Of a stretch of 64,000 nt of DNA, positions 34,751-45,107 are shown piece by piece. Origin of the DNA: Nelumbo lutea (taxonomy: Eukaryota > Streptophyta > Magnoliopsida > Proteales > Nelumbonaceae); NCBI GenBank assembly GCA_022828595.1, contig JAKGHH010000003.1:57463759-57527758 (forward strand), in the 5' to 3' direction. The first letter of the stretch is position 1; each line of letters begins with the position of its first letter. Under the pieces are notes generated by a model. That model ran no database searches, was not told where the DNA came from, and saw nothing but the letters and a program-made list of their open reading frames with translations. The position numbers were made by a program, and so were the translations under genes.

Positions 34751-35099
34751 GAAAAGTGAAGTTGGCAATTCAACACCATTATCTCAGCCATTAGTCAAAA
34801 CATCTATTGCTCCCACTTCAAAATTTTTTCATTCAGGTACACGGTCCTCAGCTTATCATGCATCAGCCCTAGGTAACACTGAACCTTGTTGGATAATAGA
34901 CTCAGGTGCATCTAATCACATCACTTATCCTCAGACAGAGATAGTGTCTATTGCTGACGGCTCTCTTGTTCCTATTTATGGCAAGGGAGACATCAAATTG
35001 TCCAATGCCATTTCTTTCCTTCAATTTTACATGTCTCTAAACATAATACTAACTAGCTTTCTGTCAGTAGTATTACTAAAACCCAAAATTGTTCAATGA
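34749..35099 (+). pseudogene. Copia-1 protease
   Basis: Contains CWIIDSGASNHIT (about 34,890), the aspartic protease D-S-G-A site. The following 40 or so residues are partly deleted (YPQTEIVSIADGSLVPI), and the frame ends at 35,099, overlapping the next open stretch by 4 bp in another frame. Confidence 0.82.
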
Positions 35100-36230
35100 C
35101 ATTTTTTCCTAATCGATATATTTTTCAAGATTTGGAGACAAAAAAGGTGATTGGGATTGGCCGTGAGACGAATAGAATCTACCTGCATGGAGGGAGCTCA
35201 CATGGAGAAGACAGTGAAGTTGGGAGATCTTTTGTTTCTCAGTCTATGGGTCAAGTTATGCTTTGGCAAAACCGGTTAGGTCATTTATCCTTTAGGTCTT
35301 TGAAAAGTTTATTTCCTAGTTTGTTTGAGTCGGTTCAAATGTCTGATTTGAAATGCGAAAGTTGTGAGATTGCAAAGCATTGTAAAACAACATATCCCTT
35401 GAGTAATAAAAGTAGTATTCCTTTTGAAATTGTGCATGCTGATGTTCGGGGACCTTATCACATCACTACTATGGGGGGATACGGATATTTCTTGTTGTTT
35501 GTTGATGACTATACTCGTTTCTCATGGGTTTACCTTATGTGTTCTCGAGATGAGGTCCCAACCTTAACACAAACCTTTCATCAGATGATTTTGACCTAGT
35601 TTGAAATTTATCCTTTAGGTCTTTGAAAAGTTTATTTCCTAGTTTGCTTGAGCCAGTCCAGATGTCTGATTTGAAATGTGAAAGTTGTGAGCTTGCAAAG
35701 CATTGTAAAACAACTTATCCCTTGAGTAATAAAAGTAGTATTCCTTTTGAAATTGTGCATATTGATGTTCGGGGACCTTATCACATCACTGCTATGGGGG
35801 GATACGGATATTTCTTGTTGTTTGTTGATGACTATACTCGTTTCTCATGGGTTTACCTTATGTGTTCTCGAGATGAGGTCCCAACCTTAACCCAAACCTT
35901 TCATCAGATGATTTTGACCCAGTTTGGGGTCAAAATCAATATCTTCAGATCTGATAATGCAAAAGAGTACTTTCCAAAACCCTTAACCTCATATTTCCTT
36001 GACCATGGGATTATTCATTAGGAGTACTTGTCCTCATACTCCTCAGCAAAATGGAGTTGTTGAGAGGAAGAATAAACACATATTGGAGGTAGCTAGAAGG
36101 ATTATGTTAAGCTCCAATGTGCCTATACAATTCTAGGGAGATGCCATTCATACAACTGTATACCTCACCAACCGAGTTCCTTCACGGGTTTCTAGACATG
36201 AAAGTTCCATTTACCCTCTTATATCCTGAT
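35096..36230 (+). pseudogene. Copia-1 integrase with internal 323-bp duplication
   Basis: GAG-pre-integrase MLWQNRLGHLSFRSLKSLF and zinc-binding CESCEIAKHCKTTY. The core starts HADVRGPYHITTMGGYGYF (first Asp, copy 1). At 35,604 the block from SFRSLKSLF is repeated (35,604-35,926) with IDVRGPYHITAMGG. The core then continues INIFRSDNAKEYF (second Asp, about 35,938) and, after a TAG, TPQQNGVVERKNKH (catalytic Glu, about 36,030). Because 323 is not a multiple of 3, the duplication itself destroys the frame. Confidence 0.88.
35281..35926 (+). repeat. Tandem 323-bp duplication inside copia-1 integrase
   Basis: Unit 1 is 35,281-35,603, unit 2 is 35,604-35,926. TTTATCCTTTAGGTCTTTG occurs at 35,284 and 35,607. 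The units differ at about ten or so positions, so the duplication is old. Confidence 0.93.
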
Positions 36231-38330
36231 GAAGAGTTGTTCACTATTCCTCGTAAGACATTTGGATGTACTTGTTTTGTTCAGACCCTTGGACCTTATC
36301 GTTCCAAATTTGATCCTAAGGCCTCAAAATGCATTTTCTTTAGTTATACACAAACTCAAAAGGGATATTGTTGCTATGAACCTACTTCTGGGAGAAGGTT
36401 CGTCTCTATGGATGTCACTTTCTTTCAAGATATACCCTATTATCCTAAGGTTTCTTCTCAGGGGAGAGTAGTGAGGTGGGGATTCATTCACCAGAAATTC
36501 CATTGCCAGTCCCTATCAATGAAGGGGAGTGTAGTGAGGAGGGTTGTCAGAGGTGCCAAGATTTGAGAGTTTATCATAAGCAATGGAGGCAGGTTGATTT
36601 TGGTCATCAACAGTCCAGGCCAGTCCCAGTTCCTTCTGCAGATCCTAATCCAGGTACCATAGTTCCTTCATCTTCCATTACAGATGAGATACCTTCCATT
36701 GTTGAACCTTCACCTCCTTTGGATGACCTTGAGCTTCCCCTTGCAATTCGTAAGGGGAAATGCTGTTTTACCTCATCTACAACACATTGTACTTCACAAT
36801 TTTTGTCTTATGATCATTTGTCCCCCTCTTACAAGTCCTTTTGGGCATCCATTGTTGTTATTCCCATTCCTAGAATAGTGTAGGAAGCCATGTCAGTCCT
36901 TGAGTGGAAAGATGCAATGAAAGTAGAAATGGATGCTCTTCTGAAGAACAATACATGGGAATTAGTTGATCAACCTAAAGGGAAGAAACCAGTGGGGTGC
37001 AAATAGGTGTTTGCAGTGAAGCATAATGTTGATGGTTCCGTTGAGAGGTATAAAGCTAGATTAGTTGCAAGGGGATTTACTCAGACATTAAGCATAGACT
37101 ACTTGAAAAATTTTGCACTAGTAGCCAAGATGAACACTATTAGGGTTTTATTATCTCTTGCAACTGACTACTCATGGCCCTTGTTTCAGATGGATGTTAA
37201 AAATGCTTTCCTCAATGGTGACTTGCAAGAAGAAATGTACATGCAGTTGCCCCCTACATTTTATAGTGCAAAAACAGAAAAGAATGTTTGCAGACTAAAT
37301 AAGGCTTTATATGGACTAAAACAGTCTCCTAGAGCCTGGTTTCATAGATTCAAACAAGCACTTGAGAAGTTTGGCTATGTGCAAGCCCAGTTAGATCACA
37401 CTCTCTTTATTAAGAAAGTGGATACCTCCTTAACATTGTTAGCTGTATATGTGGATGATATTGTGGTGACAGGGAGTGATACCCATGAGATTGACTCTCT
37501 TAAGCAACTCCTTCACCAAGAATTTGAGGTCAAAGACCAGGGAGAGCTACGATATTTCTTGGGTATTGAGGTAGCACGGTCTAAGCATGGGATCTTTTTT
37601 TCCAAAGGAAGTATGTCCTTGATTTGTTGAAAGAAACAGGGAAGTTAGGTGTTAAACCAGCTGACACACCTATTGAACAAAATCACAAGATTAATGCAAA
37701 AGGTGGAGAGCCCCTTGAGGATAAAGTCATGTTCCAACGATTAGTTGGAAAACTTCTCTATGTATGCCTCACATGACCAGACATCAGTTATGCAGTTAGT
37801 GTTGTTAGCTAGTATATGCATTCTCCTATAACTACTCATCTACTTGTAGTTGAGAGGATACTAACATATTTGAAAAGATGTCCAAGCAGAGGTATACTAT
37901 TCAAAAATAATGGTCACATGAAAATAGAAGTTTACACAGATGTCGGTTGGGTTGGATCTATTGATGAGATCTAGCCCTGGGTATTGTGCCTTTGTAGGGG
38001 GTAATCTTGTCTCTTAGAAGAGGAAGAAACAAAATATCGTTGCCCGTTCCAGTGCTGAAACTGAATATAGATCAATGGCAAATGGTGTGGCTGAAGTATT
38101 GTGGTTGAAATCCCTATTTGAGGAGTTGGGTATCACTTATGAGAAACCTCTAATATTGTATTGTGATAATCAGACTGCTATTAAAACAACCCATAATCTG
38201 GTACAACATGACAGAACTAAACATATTGAAGTGGACCAACACTTTATCGGAGAGAGAGTTGTTTCACAAGAAGTGTGCCTTCTCTATATCACCTCTAGTA
38301 TGTAACTTGTAGATCTCTTCACCAAGGCAG
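36231..38330 (+). pseudogene. Copia-1 reverse transcriptase and RNase H
   Basis: The integrase C-terminus (FGCTCFVQTLGPYRSKFDP, 36,262) runs into a P/S-rich linker. RT begins EMDALLKNNTWELVDQP (about 36,928); GCK is followed by TAG instead of Trp. It is then open at 37,007-37,630: ERYKARLVARGFTQ, FQMDVKNAFLNGDL (catalytic Asp), LYGLKQSPRAW, and YVDDIVVTG (about 37,450). RNase H follows in shifted frames: YTDVGWVGS (about 37,932, Asp kept), ARSSAETEYRSMANG (Glu), YCDNQTAIKTTHN (Asp) and HDRTKHIEVDQHFI (38,207-38,250). Confidence 0.9.
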
Positions 38331-38395
38331 TTCCAAAAACAAAGCTCAAGACAAACCTATGCAAGTTGGGAATGACAAACATCTATTCCCAACTT

Positions 38396-38404
38396 GAGGG
38401 GGAG
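38396..38404 (+). promoter_or_regulatory. Copia-1 polypurine tract
   Basis: GAGGGGGAG abutting the 3' LTR TG; identical in copia-2 and copia-3. Confidence 0.88.
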
Positions 38405-38751
38405 TGTAGAGATCATTAATGTGGTTTTGTGTGGTCCCCCAAAATGTTTTGTTTGTTTATTATGCTGAATGTTTAGTCTTTCTGTTTAGTTACAGTCGAC
38501 AATTATTTTCTGTTAGTAGTTATTTATTTCTTTTGTAAACAGTAGGGGCAATTCAGGTTTTTCTCCTATTATTTAATTGTTAACATAAATAGCAGTGAGG
38601 GGCGATAGTCAAATTGATCACCCATATTCTTTGACTTCTCCTTTTTGTTTTCTTCTTCTCTTCTCCTCTCCTTCTTTTTCTCTAATTCTCATATCTCTCT
38701 CTTGATTCTGTATATTATATCTAGGACTGATTACAGCCCCACTTGACAACT
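38405..38751 (+). repeat. 3' LTR of copia-1
   Basis: 347 bp, TGTAGAGATC...GACAACT, paired with 32,824-33,165. Scattered substitutions along its length show an insertion of some age. Confidence 0.9.
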
Positions 38752-38769
38752 GATTGATGATTAAAAAAA

Positions 38770-38786
38770 GGGTAGAAGAAGGAAAG
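38770..38786. repeat. Right target-site duplication of LINE-B
   Basis: GGGTAGAAGAAGGAAAG, directly after the A7 tail of LINE-B; partner of 15,521-15,537. Confidence 0.88.
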
Positions 38787-40000
38787 GCTTGTTGGCTAGA
38801 AAGAAATTTTTAAGAAGTGGAGATTTAAGAGGCAGTCTTCTTGGTGGATAGATCTAAGGCATCAAGCCCTGATGATTTTACAATGGCCTTCTACCAAGAT
38901 TGTTGGGAGATTTTGAAAGATGAATTTTGTGAAGTATTCAAAGAGTTTGCAAGAAATTACATAATAATCCCAGGAGTTAATGCTACTTTTTTGGCTTGAA
39001 TTCCCAAAAGGGTTTACGCTTCTCACCCTAAGGACTTTAGACCTATCAGTGGTGACTATTATCAACAAGATTCTAGCTAAGGTACTATCTTTGAGGATCA
39101 AAGAAGTTTTCCCCTCCTTAATCAGCAAATCCCAATGGGCCTTTATGAAAGGGAGACAAACCACAGATCGAATTCTGGTAGCGAATGAGTGCCTAGAGGA
39201 CATGAGAAGAATTAAGAAGAAATGTTTCATTCGTAATCTAGATTTGGAAAAAGCCTATGATTTGTTGGATTGGCAATTCCTGTTACAAGTTTTGTGAAAA
39301 TGTGGGTTTGGAGAAGGTGTTGTAAGTGGATCCAGGGTTGTGTCAGTTCTAGTCACCTTTCTATCATGGTTAATGGGGTGGTAAATTTCCAGCTTGTAGA
39401 GGTGTAAAGCAAGGGGACCCTTTATCACCTTTCCTTTTTACCTTATTTGCAAATGTACTAGATTGAATGATCTCAAAGGCTGATGAAGTATCAAAAAAAA
39501 AATCTCAAAGTCAAAGACTGATAGGGAGAACATCAATGGATGGAAAATAGGCAGGGATTGAGTGTTAGTTTCTCATCCTCAATTTGCAGATGATATCTTA
39601 ATTTTTTGTGAAGGTAGAAATATTGATAAGGTGAGGAATTTGAAGCTATTGGTGAAAAGATTTGAAAGGATTTCCAATCTGAGAATCAATCTTGAAAAGA
39701 GTAGTGTAGGAGGGCTGAATCTGGAAAATAGAGAGATTGAAGCTATTACAGGTTGCTTAAAATGCTCTATTTGTAATCGGCCTTCAACCTACTTGGGACT
39801 TCCTTTAGGGTCCCAGTTGTAGAAAAGTATGAAAAAAGTTCAGCCTCGTGAAAGAAGAAATTTATTTCTTTGGGAAGTAGAATCATTTTGATTTGAGCCA
39901 CCCTTGCTAACCTCCCAACCTATTTTCTCTTTGTCTTCAGGATTCCTTCTAGGAAAGCTAATAAACTAGAGAAGCTAATGAGGAATTTCCTTTGGGAACC
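38787..40000 (+). pseudogene. LINE-A ORF2, 3' part: reverse transcriptase
   Basis: Starts mid-protein at ACWLERNF because the N-terminal part lies at 14.6-15.5 kb. SSPDDFTMAFYQDCWE is the first RT block (about 38,862). TIINKILAKVLSLRIKEVF, QWAFMKGRQTTDRILVANEC and RNLDLEKAYDLLDWQF (catalytic Asp, about 39,235) follow. RGVKQGDPLSPFLF is at about 39,397 in a shifted frame, FADDILIF at about 39,583, and RISNLRINLEKSSVGG and STYLGLPLGS after that. Near 39,490 a TATCA(10) tract interrupts the frame between MISKADE and RENINGW-type sequence. Confidence 0.9.
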
Positions 40001-40159
40001 AAGGATCATCTAGTAAGTGGGAGGTGGTGTGTAAAAGTAAAGAGGAGGGAGGTTTGGGAATAGGAAATTTTAGACAAAAGAACACAACACTTTTGGGGAA
40101 GTGGTTGCGGAGGTGGCCCTTAGAGAGAGAGAGACATTATGGCATGAGGTGGTAACAAG

Positions 40160-41640
40160 TATCCATGGTCGTAAAGAACGGATGGGATGTTGGGGTATCT
40201 AGGTGGGCAACTCTAGCAACACCTTGGAAGGCAATTCACAATATTCTTCCCCAACTTCATGAATTTATTAGGTATGATGTGTGCTTTGGTAATTCAGTTC
40301 TTTTTTGGGAAAATAGTTGGATTGGAGAGGTTCCTTTGAAGGACCTCTTACAGTCATTATTCAATTTATCACAATATAAAAAAGAGCCCGTGTCAAAATT
40401 CTTCTCCTCCCTGGAATCTCCCTTGACACTAGTTTAGGACTTTGATTTCTGTAGAGGTCTAAGGGATGAAGAGAGAGAGAGACTAACTGACCTTTTTGAG
40501 CTTCTTGAAAAAATTTGCTTGGACCCATCTGAACCAAACAAAAGAATTTGGACGCCTTTGCCCCCGGGTCAGTTCTCTTATGCTTCATTTTTCAAGGCCC
40601 TTTGTTGCTTTGAAGTCCAAGTCTTCTCTTACAATGAGGTCTGGTGCAAGCCTATTCCCCCTAAGATCTTAGCTTTCTATTGGGGCATATTCTATGGGAA
40701 GGTACACACCCTCGATAATCTACAAAAGAGAAGACCTTATCTTTGCATTTCACCTCACTGGTGTACTCTTTGCAGATATCATGGTGAGGACTGTTACCAT
40801 TTACTAATTTCCTATAATGTTCTACAGATTTGTGGGATTGACTCTTTTGTCTTTGGGTGCAGGTGGAATAGGCTAGCAATTGTAAGTTTGCTTTTTGATC
40901 CATCTACCTTTCCTTGGCATCATCGGATAGGAAGATTAATGTGGAGATGTGCAAAGCAGCTTTTCTCTGGACAGTGAGGGAAGAAATAAATGCCATAATT
41001 TTTCCAGAGAAGGAAAGAAGCATACAAGAATTAAAGGACTGCATAATACATAGGGCCATTTTGTGGCTGAAATCTTTGGACTTATTTCACCATTTCTCTT
41101 TTAATTATCTTTGGAGGCATTGGGCAGTAGTGGAAAGTAGCTCCTCAAGGAAGAACAAAGTGTATATGAGTTGGGCACCCCCTCCTGAAGAATTTATGAA
41201 ATTAAATTTTGATGGCAGTAGTCAAGGTAACCCAGGCCCTCTAGAATGGAGGGTTTACAAGGAATGAAAGTTGTAATGTAGCTATCTTATACTCCGGTCC
41301 TCTAGGTGTGAGGGACTCTAGGGCAGAATTACTAGCTTCCCTCCAAGGGGTACAATTTGCATTACAGGTAGTAGTGCAACAGCTACTATTAGAAGGTGAC
41401 TATAAGGTGGTGGTGGGGTGGCTGCAAAACCCAAAAAAAAGTGGTCTGGTGTTACAAAAATGAACTAAATAAGTATCTATCAAAAAAAAAATGAACTAAA
41501 AATTTTCAAGTGGCTGACAAGGAATATATGCTTAAGGATAAAATGGGTGGGAAGATCAGCTAATGCTATGGCTGACAGCTTAGGCAAGCAAGGGGCAAAT
41601 AGGGAGCAATTGTATTGGGCACAGTTGTAACTTTTTCTCT
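40160..41640 (+). pseudogene. LINE-A ORF2, C-terminal part: zf-RVT and RNase H
   Basis: The C-terminal ORF2 blocks are SVLFWENSWIGEVPLKDLL (about 40,298), the zf-RVT region RIWTPLPPGQFSYASFFKAL (40,546) and WCTLCRYHGEDCYHLL (about 40,759, zinc-type Cys/His). A linker IFPEKERSIQELKDCI follows at about 40,998. RNase H starts FMKLNFDGSSQGNPGP (about 41,196, first Asp kept) and continues in another frame with LLASLQGVQFA and LLEGDYKVVVGWLQNP, where Tyr replaces the usual Ser after the Asp. It ends SANAMADSLGKQGANREQLYWAQL at about 41,555-41,628. A short LINE-tail insertion interrupts it at 41,470-41,490. Confidence 0.87.
41470..41490 (+). mobile_element. Ultra-short LINE-tail insertion (about 20 bp) in LINE-A RNase H
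   Basis: TAAGTATCTATC followed by A9 or so, flanked by AAAATGAACTAAA on the left (41,457-41,469) and on the right (ending 41,500). Removing the insert and one flank restores the LINE reading frame across the region (CYKNELKIFKWLTR), which aligns with LINE-C. The inserted tail resembles the LINE-A end CTTATCAAAAAAAA. Confidence 0.75.
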
Positions 41641-41680
41641 TCTTTCTCTAATAAAATCTCATTACTTATCAAAAAAAAGA
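41641..41680 (+). terminator. LINE-A 3' UTR end and poly(A)
   Basis: AATAAA signal at about 41,650, then CATTACTTATC and A8 (41,671-41,678). No matching left TSD was found. Confidence 0.7.
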
Positions 41681-42589
41681 AACCTACCAAGTTAAAACTT
41701 GTACAGATTTATTTATGTCTGGTTTATTTCTGCTTTGTTGGATTTAGGCAGCCAGGCATATAGTTATTATTTTACACTTATTTTGGCGATATATAAATGC
41801 TCTCTACCCCCTTCTTATTAATTTCCTCATTCTTAATCAAATAAAATAGAGTTCATCAAATAAATTTAGATTCAAGAGAAACAACTAAACTAACATATCA
41901 TAAACTTGTGAGTGTAAGTAAACATTCATAAAGTAAACACAAAGAAGAAAAAGAAAATGTCACTTAAATAAGAGAAGTTGTAATTAAACTTGCATGATAA
42001 GGGAACAAGAATGAAAATAAATTTTGAACTCGATAAGCATGGTCATCAAAAAAATACTGGCAGTACGTATGTAAAAAAGGCCTGAAAAACAACAGATTCA
42101 TTTATGATTGCAAAGAACATAATGTCTAAAACCTGAGATAGAACATTCATAGCAACTTAGCCCCCTTACCCAAGTTAGCTCTTCCATAGCATCTACTTTT
42201 CTTGTTGTGAAAAAGGCAAGCTACATTTTAGGAATAAAACATTGGTCTATTAGATATAATTCTTTCTCATGTAATACTCTTAAACTACAATTCAACATGT
42301 ACAAAATGGATAAGAGAAGTACAAGATAAATAAATACTCTTAAAGAAGAGCAGTAAAGCCATACATGATAGTAGTGATGGTCAGGCGTTTCAACTTTGAC
42401 GGGGATCTCAACCAAGTTAGCATCAAAACATCTACAAGGATGAGAAGTACAAGATAAATAAGATCAAAATGAATGACAATTCAGAATAAATTTTTTTCTA
42501 CTAATAATTGAAATAACAAAAAAAAAAAATCATCACAACATTACTTTCAAAAACAGAAGAATAGACATTGGATGTTTCTAAGGTGCCTA
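41681..42589. other. Non-coding stretch
   Basis: AT-rich, no recognised coding. The minus-strand ORF at 42,221-42,415 has no domain. It could be the unrecognisable 3' continuation of the copia-4 fragment, but no RT motif is seen. Confidence 0.5.
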
Positions 42590-43237
42590 GGGCTAAATGG
42601 TAGTGGGAACAAGCTAGAAAAACATTTCTCTCTTCACTCCCACTCTCCTTTCAAAGAGAGACATGGGTATAAAAGGGAGTAGACTTAAAAAAATAACACC
42701 CATAAAAATTACTTTTCTTGCTAAAGTAGGATCAAAGCAGCAATATCCTTTTTTGTCAAATGCAAAACCAAGAAAAATACACCCAAACAATTGCAAAGGA
42801 ACTAAAAACAAAACAATTGGGATACAATAGGCTTGAAGGCATTAGACCCCAAAATGTAAGGAGACATTTGTGAAATAGGTGCTTGTATGCATTGCATCCC
42901 CCCCCCCCAGTATGAGAAAGGAACATTATTATTGAACATATGACTTCTAGACACTAGAACAATATGAAAATTTTTTCTTTTAGCCACCCCATTTTAAAAG
43001 GTAGTACAAGCACAAGAACTTTGATGAGCTCCATGTTCCAAAATATGATAAAAGATTCTTCTCAAAAATGGCATAATCAGGATGAAATGATTTAGTTCAT
43101 ATAGTACCATTTGATGACATTGATGCATTTTGTCCAAAGAACATATTCAATATAATCAAGAAAAATGAAAAAGAAAACTTCCAAAAACAACAAGAAATAG
43201 CAATAACCATTGATAGTAGAAACATGATATGGCCCCC
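42590..43237 (-). pseudogene. Copia-4 integrase fragment, C-terminal side
   Basis: Read on the minus strand from 43,237: GPYHVSTINGYCYFLLF (integrase core after the first Asp), a degenerate middle, KRKNFHIVLVSRSHMFNNNVPFSYWG (about 42,985-42,905; the VAERKN.H..EV block), and FGCIFLGFAFDKKGYCCFDPT (42,785-42,720; the block before RT). A C10 run lies at 42,898-42,909. RT is absent. The 5' continuation is at 54,490-54,880, across copia-2. Confidence 0.82.
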
Positions 43238-43505
43238 TATAGAGAAGATGGGTCGAATGGCCCATAGGTTGTCTATCCTTTCATATGTTTATATTCTTTT
43301 CTGTAGTGGGCCTTATTATGGGCCCATTCTTTCTATGTTATGTTCTTTTAATTTTTGGCCCAACTAAGGACCTCTTTGTAAATTATTCAAGTTTAACTTA
43401 ATAAAACAGTGTTAGGGAGTACAAGGAGAGATTAAGGTTCGAAACTCTCTCTCTCTGAACCCTTATTGCCACCATCTTCTTCTTCATCTTTTCTTTTGAT
43501 TTCTG
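43238..43505 (+). repeat. 5' LTR of copia-2 (3' end uncertain)
   Basis: Matches 48,533-48,702 and then 54,306-54,425 (GTTAGGGAGTA, CGAAACTCTCT, TTATTGCCACCATC). The match stops near TTTTGATTTC at about 43,503, and the expected PBS is missing after it. Confidence 0.82.
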
Positions 43506-44118
43506 TTGTTCTAGTGCTGGAGGCTTCAGCCTGAGTCGCCTAATTCTTGGAGGTCATTGGAGATTGAAGAAGTTGCCCAAGATTCAAATCTCTTGGAGAG
43601 TGGTCTGGTGACCAGGAAGAATTAGAGAAAATAGGTCAGTTTTTGATTTAGAGCTTTAATCAGAGATTGTAAGTTGTGCTCAATAGTTTCTGGATTGCTT
43701 TTACTGTTCTAGATTGTTGAAGTGTCTGAAGTTTCTTTGGGAATAATACAACTATTCAGCTGTTCTTTTAGTCTGGTTTAGCCCAGAATTTCTGGGTTGG
43801 TTTCACTTTTTTTCTGGACTGTCAAGTAGCTAAAATACCTCTAGAATCTGTACTGCTGTTTATTGTTTCCCTTGAACTATTTTTGGGCCCCTGTACAGAC
43901 TGTTCTTTGGGCTGTTTTTATTTCTGACAGTGCGGTCTTCTCTACTGCCCACACTGTGTTTGTTAAAAGGCCTCTTCACCAGTACGGACTATTCTCTGCT
44001 ATTTTTGGGGTACTGTTTGGTCAGTACCTGGAATTTCTGTTTAGAAAAGGAGCTTGGACTGGGTGCTCAGTGTTTGGAGGTTTTCTGATTTTATTTCTTT
44101 AAGGCCGAACCAAGTTGG

Positions 44119-45107
44119 TTGGTGTCCCGTGTAGTCAACAAGGTGCTACTTTTGTTAAACTCTTCAGAGATTGAAAACAAGAATGTTGCTGAATTCGGAC
44201 AGGTTCCGGGAGCTTCTATTGACTCTTTACTGACTATGACCACAGTCAATGGAACTAATTATCTGGCATGGTCACAATTGGTAAAAATTCATATCTGTAG
44301 TAGAGGAAAGTGGGTTTTATCTCTGGGAGCAAGAAGGCTCCCTTAGAAGATGATTCATCTTATGAGAAGTGGATGCAAGAGAATTATATTGTTATTGGGT
44401 GGCTTGTGAACTCAATGTAGCCACAGATTAGCCAACACTATTTGTGGATGAATTCAGCCAAGGAAATTTGGGATAGTGTTGCAGAAACCTATTCCCAAAA
44501 ATTAAATGTGGCTAGAGCTTACAAGTTGAGAAGTGATGTGAAGAATTTAAGACAGGGAGAGAAACCTTTAGCTGTATACTTCTCAACACTGAAGTCTTTG
44601 TGGCAAGAGATAGACTTGATAGAAACTGTAACCTGGGACACCACTAATGATGCAGAGACCTACAGGAAATTGGTTGAAAGAAACAGGATGTTTGAGTTCT
44701 TAACCGGACTAAACCCAAAGTATGAAATTACAAAACAGAATGTTTTATCCAAGGAGAATGTCTCACTGCCACAAGCATATGCATTGGTAAGTAGTGAAGA
44801 GAGCAGAAGGATTGTCCAGGCTCAAGGCGCTGCTGGTCTAAATAATCACTTTGCTAATATGGGAGTGAAACCCAAAGGAGTTGCATGGACTTTTGGTGGC
44901 TCAGGGAAGAAAGTGGTTGTATGTGAGTACTGTAAAAGGCTAAAACATACTAAAGACAAGTGCTGGAAATTACATCCTGAACTTGTTCCTCTTTGGTTTC
45001 AGAAAAAGCATGATAGTAAAAGGGCAGGGAGTGCTAATGCGGATGTTGGTCCAGATTGTGACAAGTACCATATTGAAGAGATGGCTGCTAGTGCACAGCA
45101 GCCATGA
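44119..45107 (+). pseudogene. Copia-2 gag
   Basis: VNGTNYLAWSQLVKIHI (about 44,251) opens the gag domain. A frameshift and a TAG (CAG in related copies, at about 44,418) precede a clean 221-codon stretch at 44,442-45,107: AKEIWDSVAETYSQKLNVARA, GLNPKYEITKQNVLSKENV, and the zinc knuckle CEYCKRLKHTKDKC (about 44,921-44,965). Compared with copia-1 the gag is better preserved. Confidence 0.88.

Larger units (their letters stand above)
32824..38751 (+). mobile_element. Copia-1 (Ty1/copia LTR retrotransposon) in the LINE-B tail
   Basis: 5.9 kb with LTRs of 342 and 347 bp, flanked by GATTA (32,819-32,823) and GATTG (38,752-38,756). Joining the flanks gives a normal LINE tail (CTTTGATTGATGATTAAAAAAA). 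Order: LTR, mutated iMet-type PBS, gag, protease, integrase, RT, RNase H, PPT, LTR. It is defective through stops and a 323-bp internal duplication. Confidence 0.9.
15538..38770 (+). mobile_element. LINE-B (L1-type), inserted in LINE-A and itself interrupted twice
   Basis: The pieces are 15,538-16,662 (ORF1 start), 27,931-32,823 (ORF1 end, ORF2, most of the 3' UTR) and 38,752-38,770 (end of tail, GATTGATGATT plus A7). The element starts just upstream of an ORF1 ATG, so it is close to full length. It is bounded by the TSD at 15,521-15,537 and 38,770-38,786. A TIR element carrying a gypsy retrotransposon interrupts ORF1, and copia-1 interrupts the tail. Without its guests it would be about 6 kb, normal for a plant L1. 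Confidence 0.85.
14560..41680 (+). mobile_element. LINE-A (L1-type non-LTR retrotransposon), split in two by LINE-B
   Basis: Two separated pieces read as one element: 14,560-15,537 (EEP endonuclease and linker) and 38,787-41,680 (RT, zinc-binding C-terminus, RNase H and 3' tail). The join is exact. The frame runs LEWPRLEEGK at the left junction and continues ACWLERNF at 38,787, matching the equivalent part of LINE-B, whose own copy is uninterrupted. The 3' end is an AATAAA-containing UTR followed by TTATC and an A8 run (41,671-41,678). The 5' limit is uncertain, and ORF1 may lie in 13.3-14.3 kb. Many stops and frameshifts are present. Confidence 0.85.

Noticed and set aside
43863..44102. 79-aa ORF in the copia-2 leader
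   Set aside because: Hydrophobic low-information reading of the 5' leader, no equivalent in copia-1 or copia-3.
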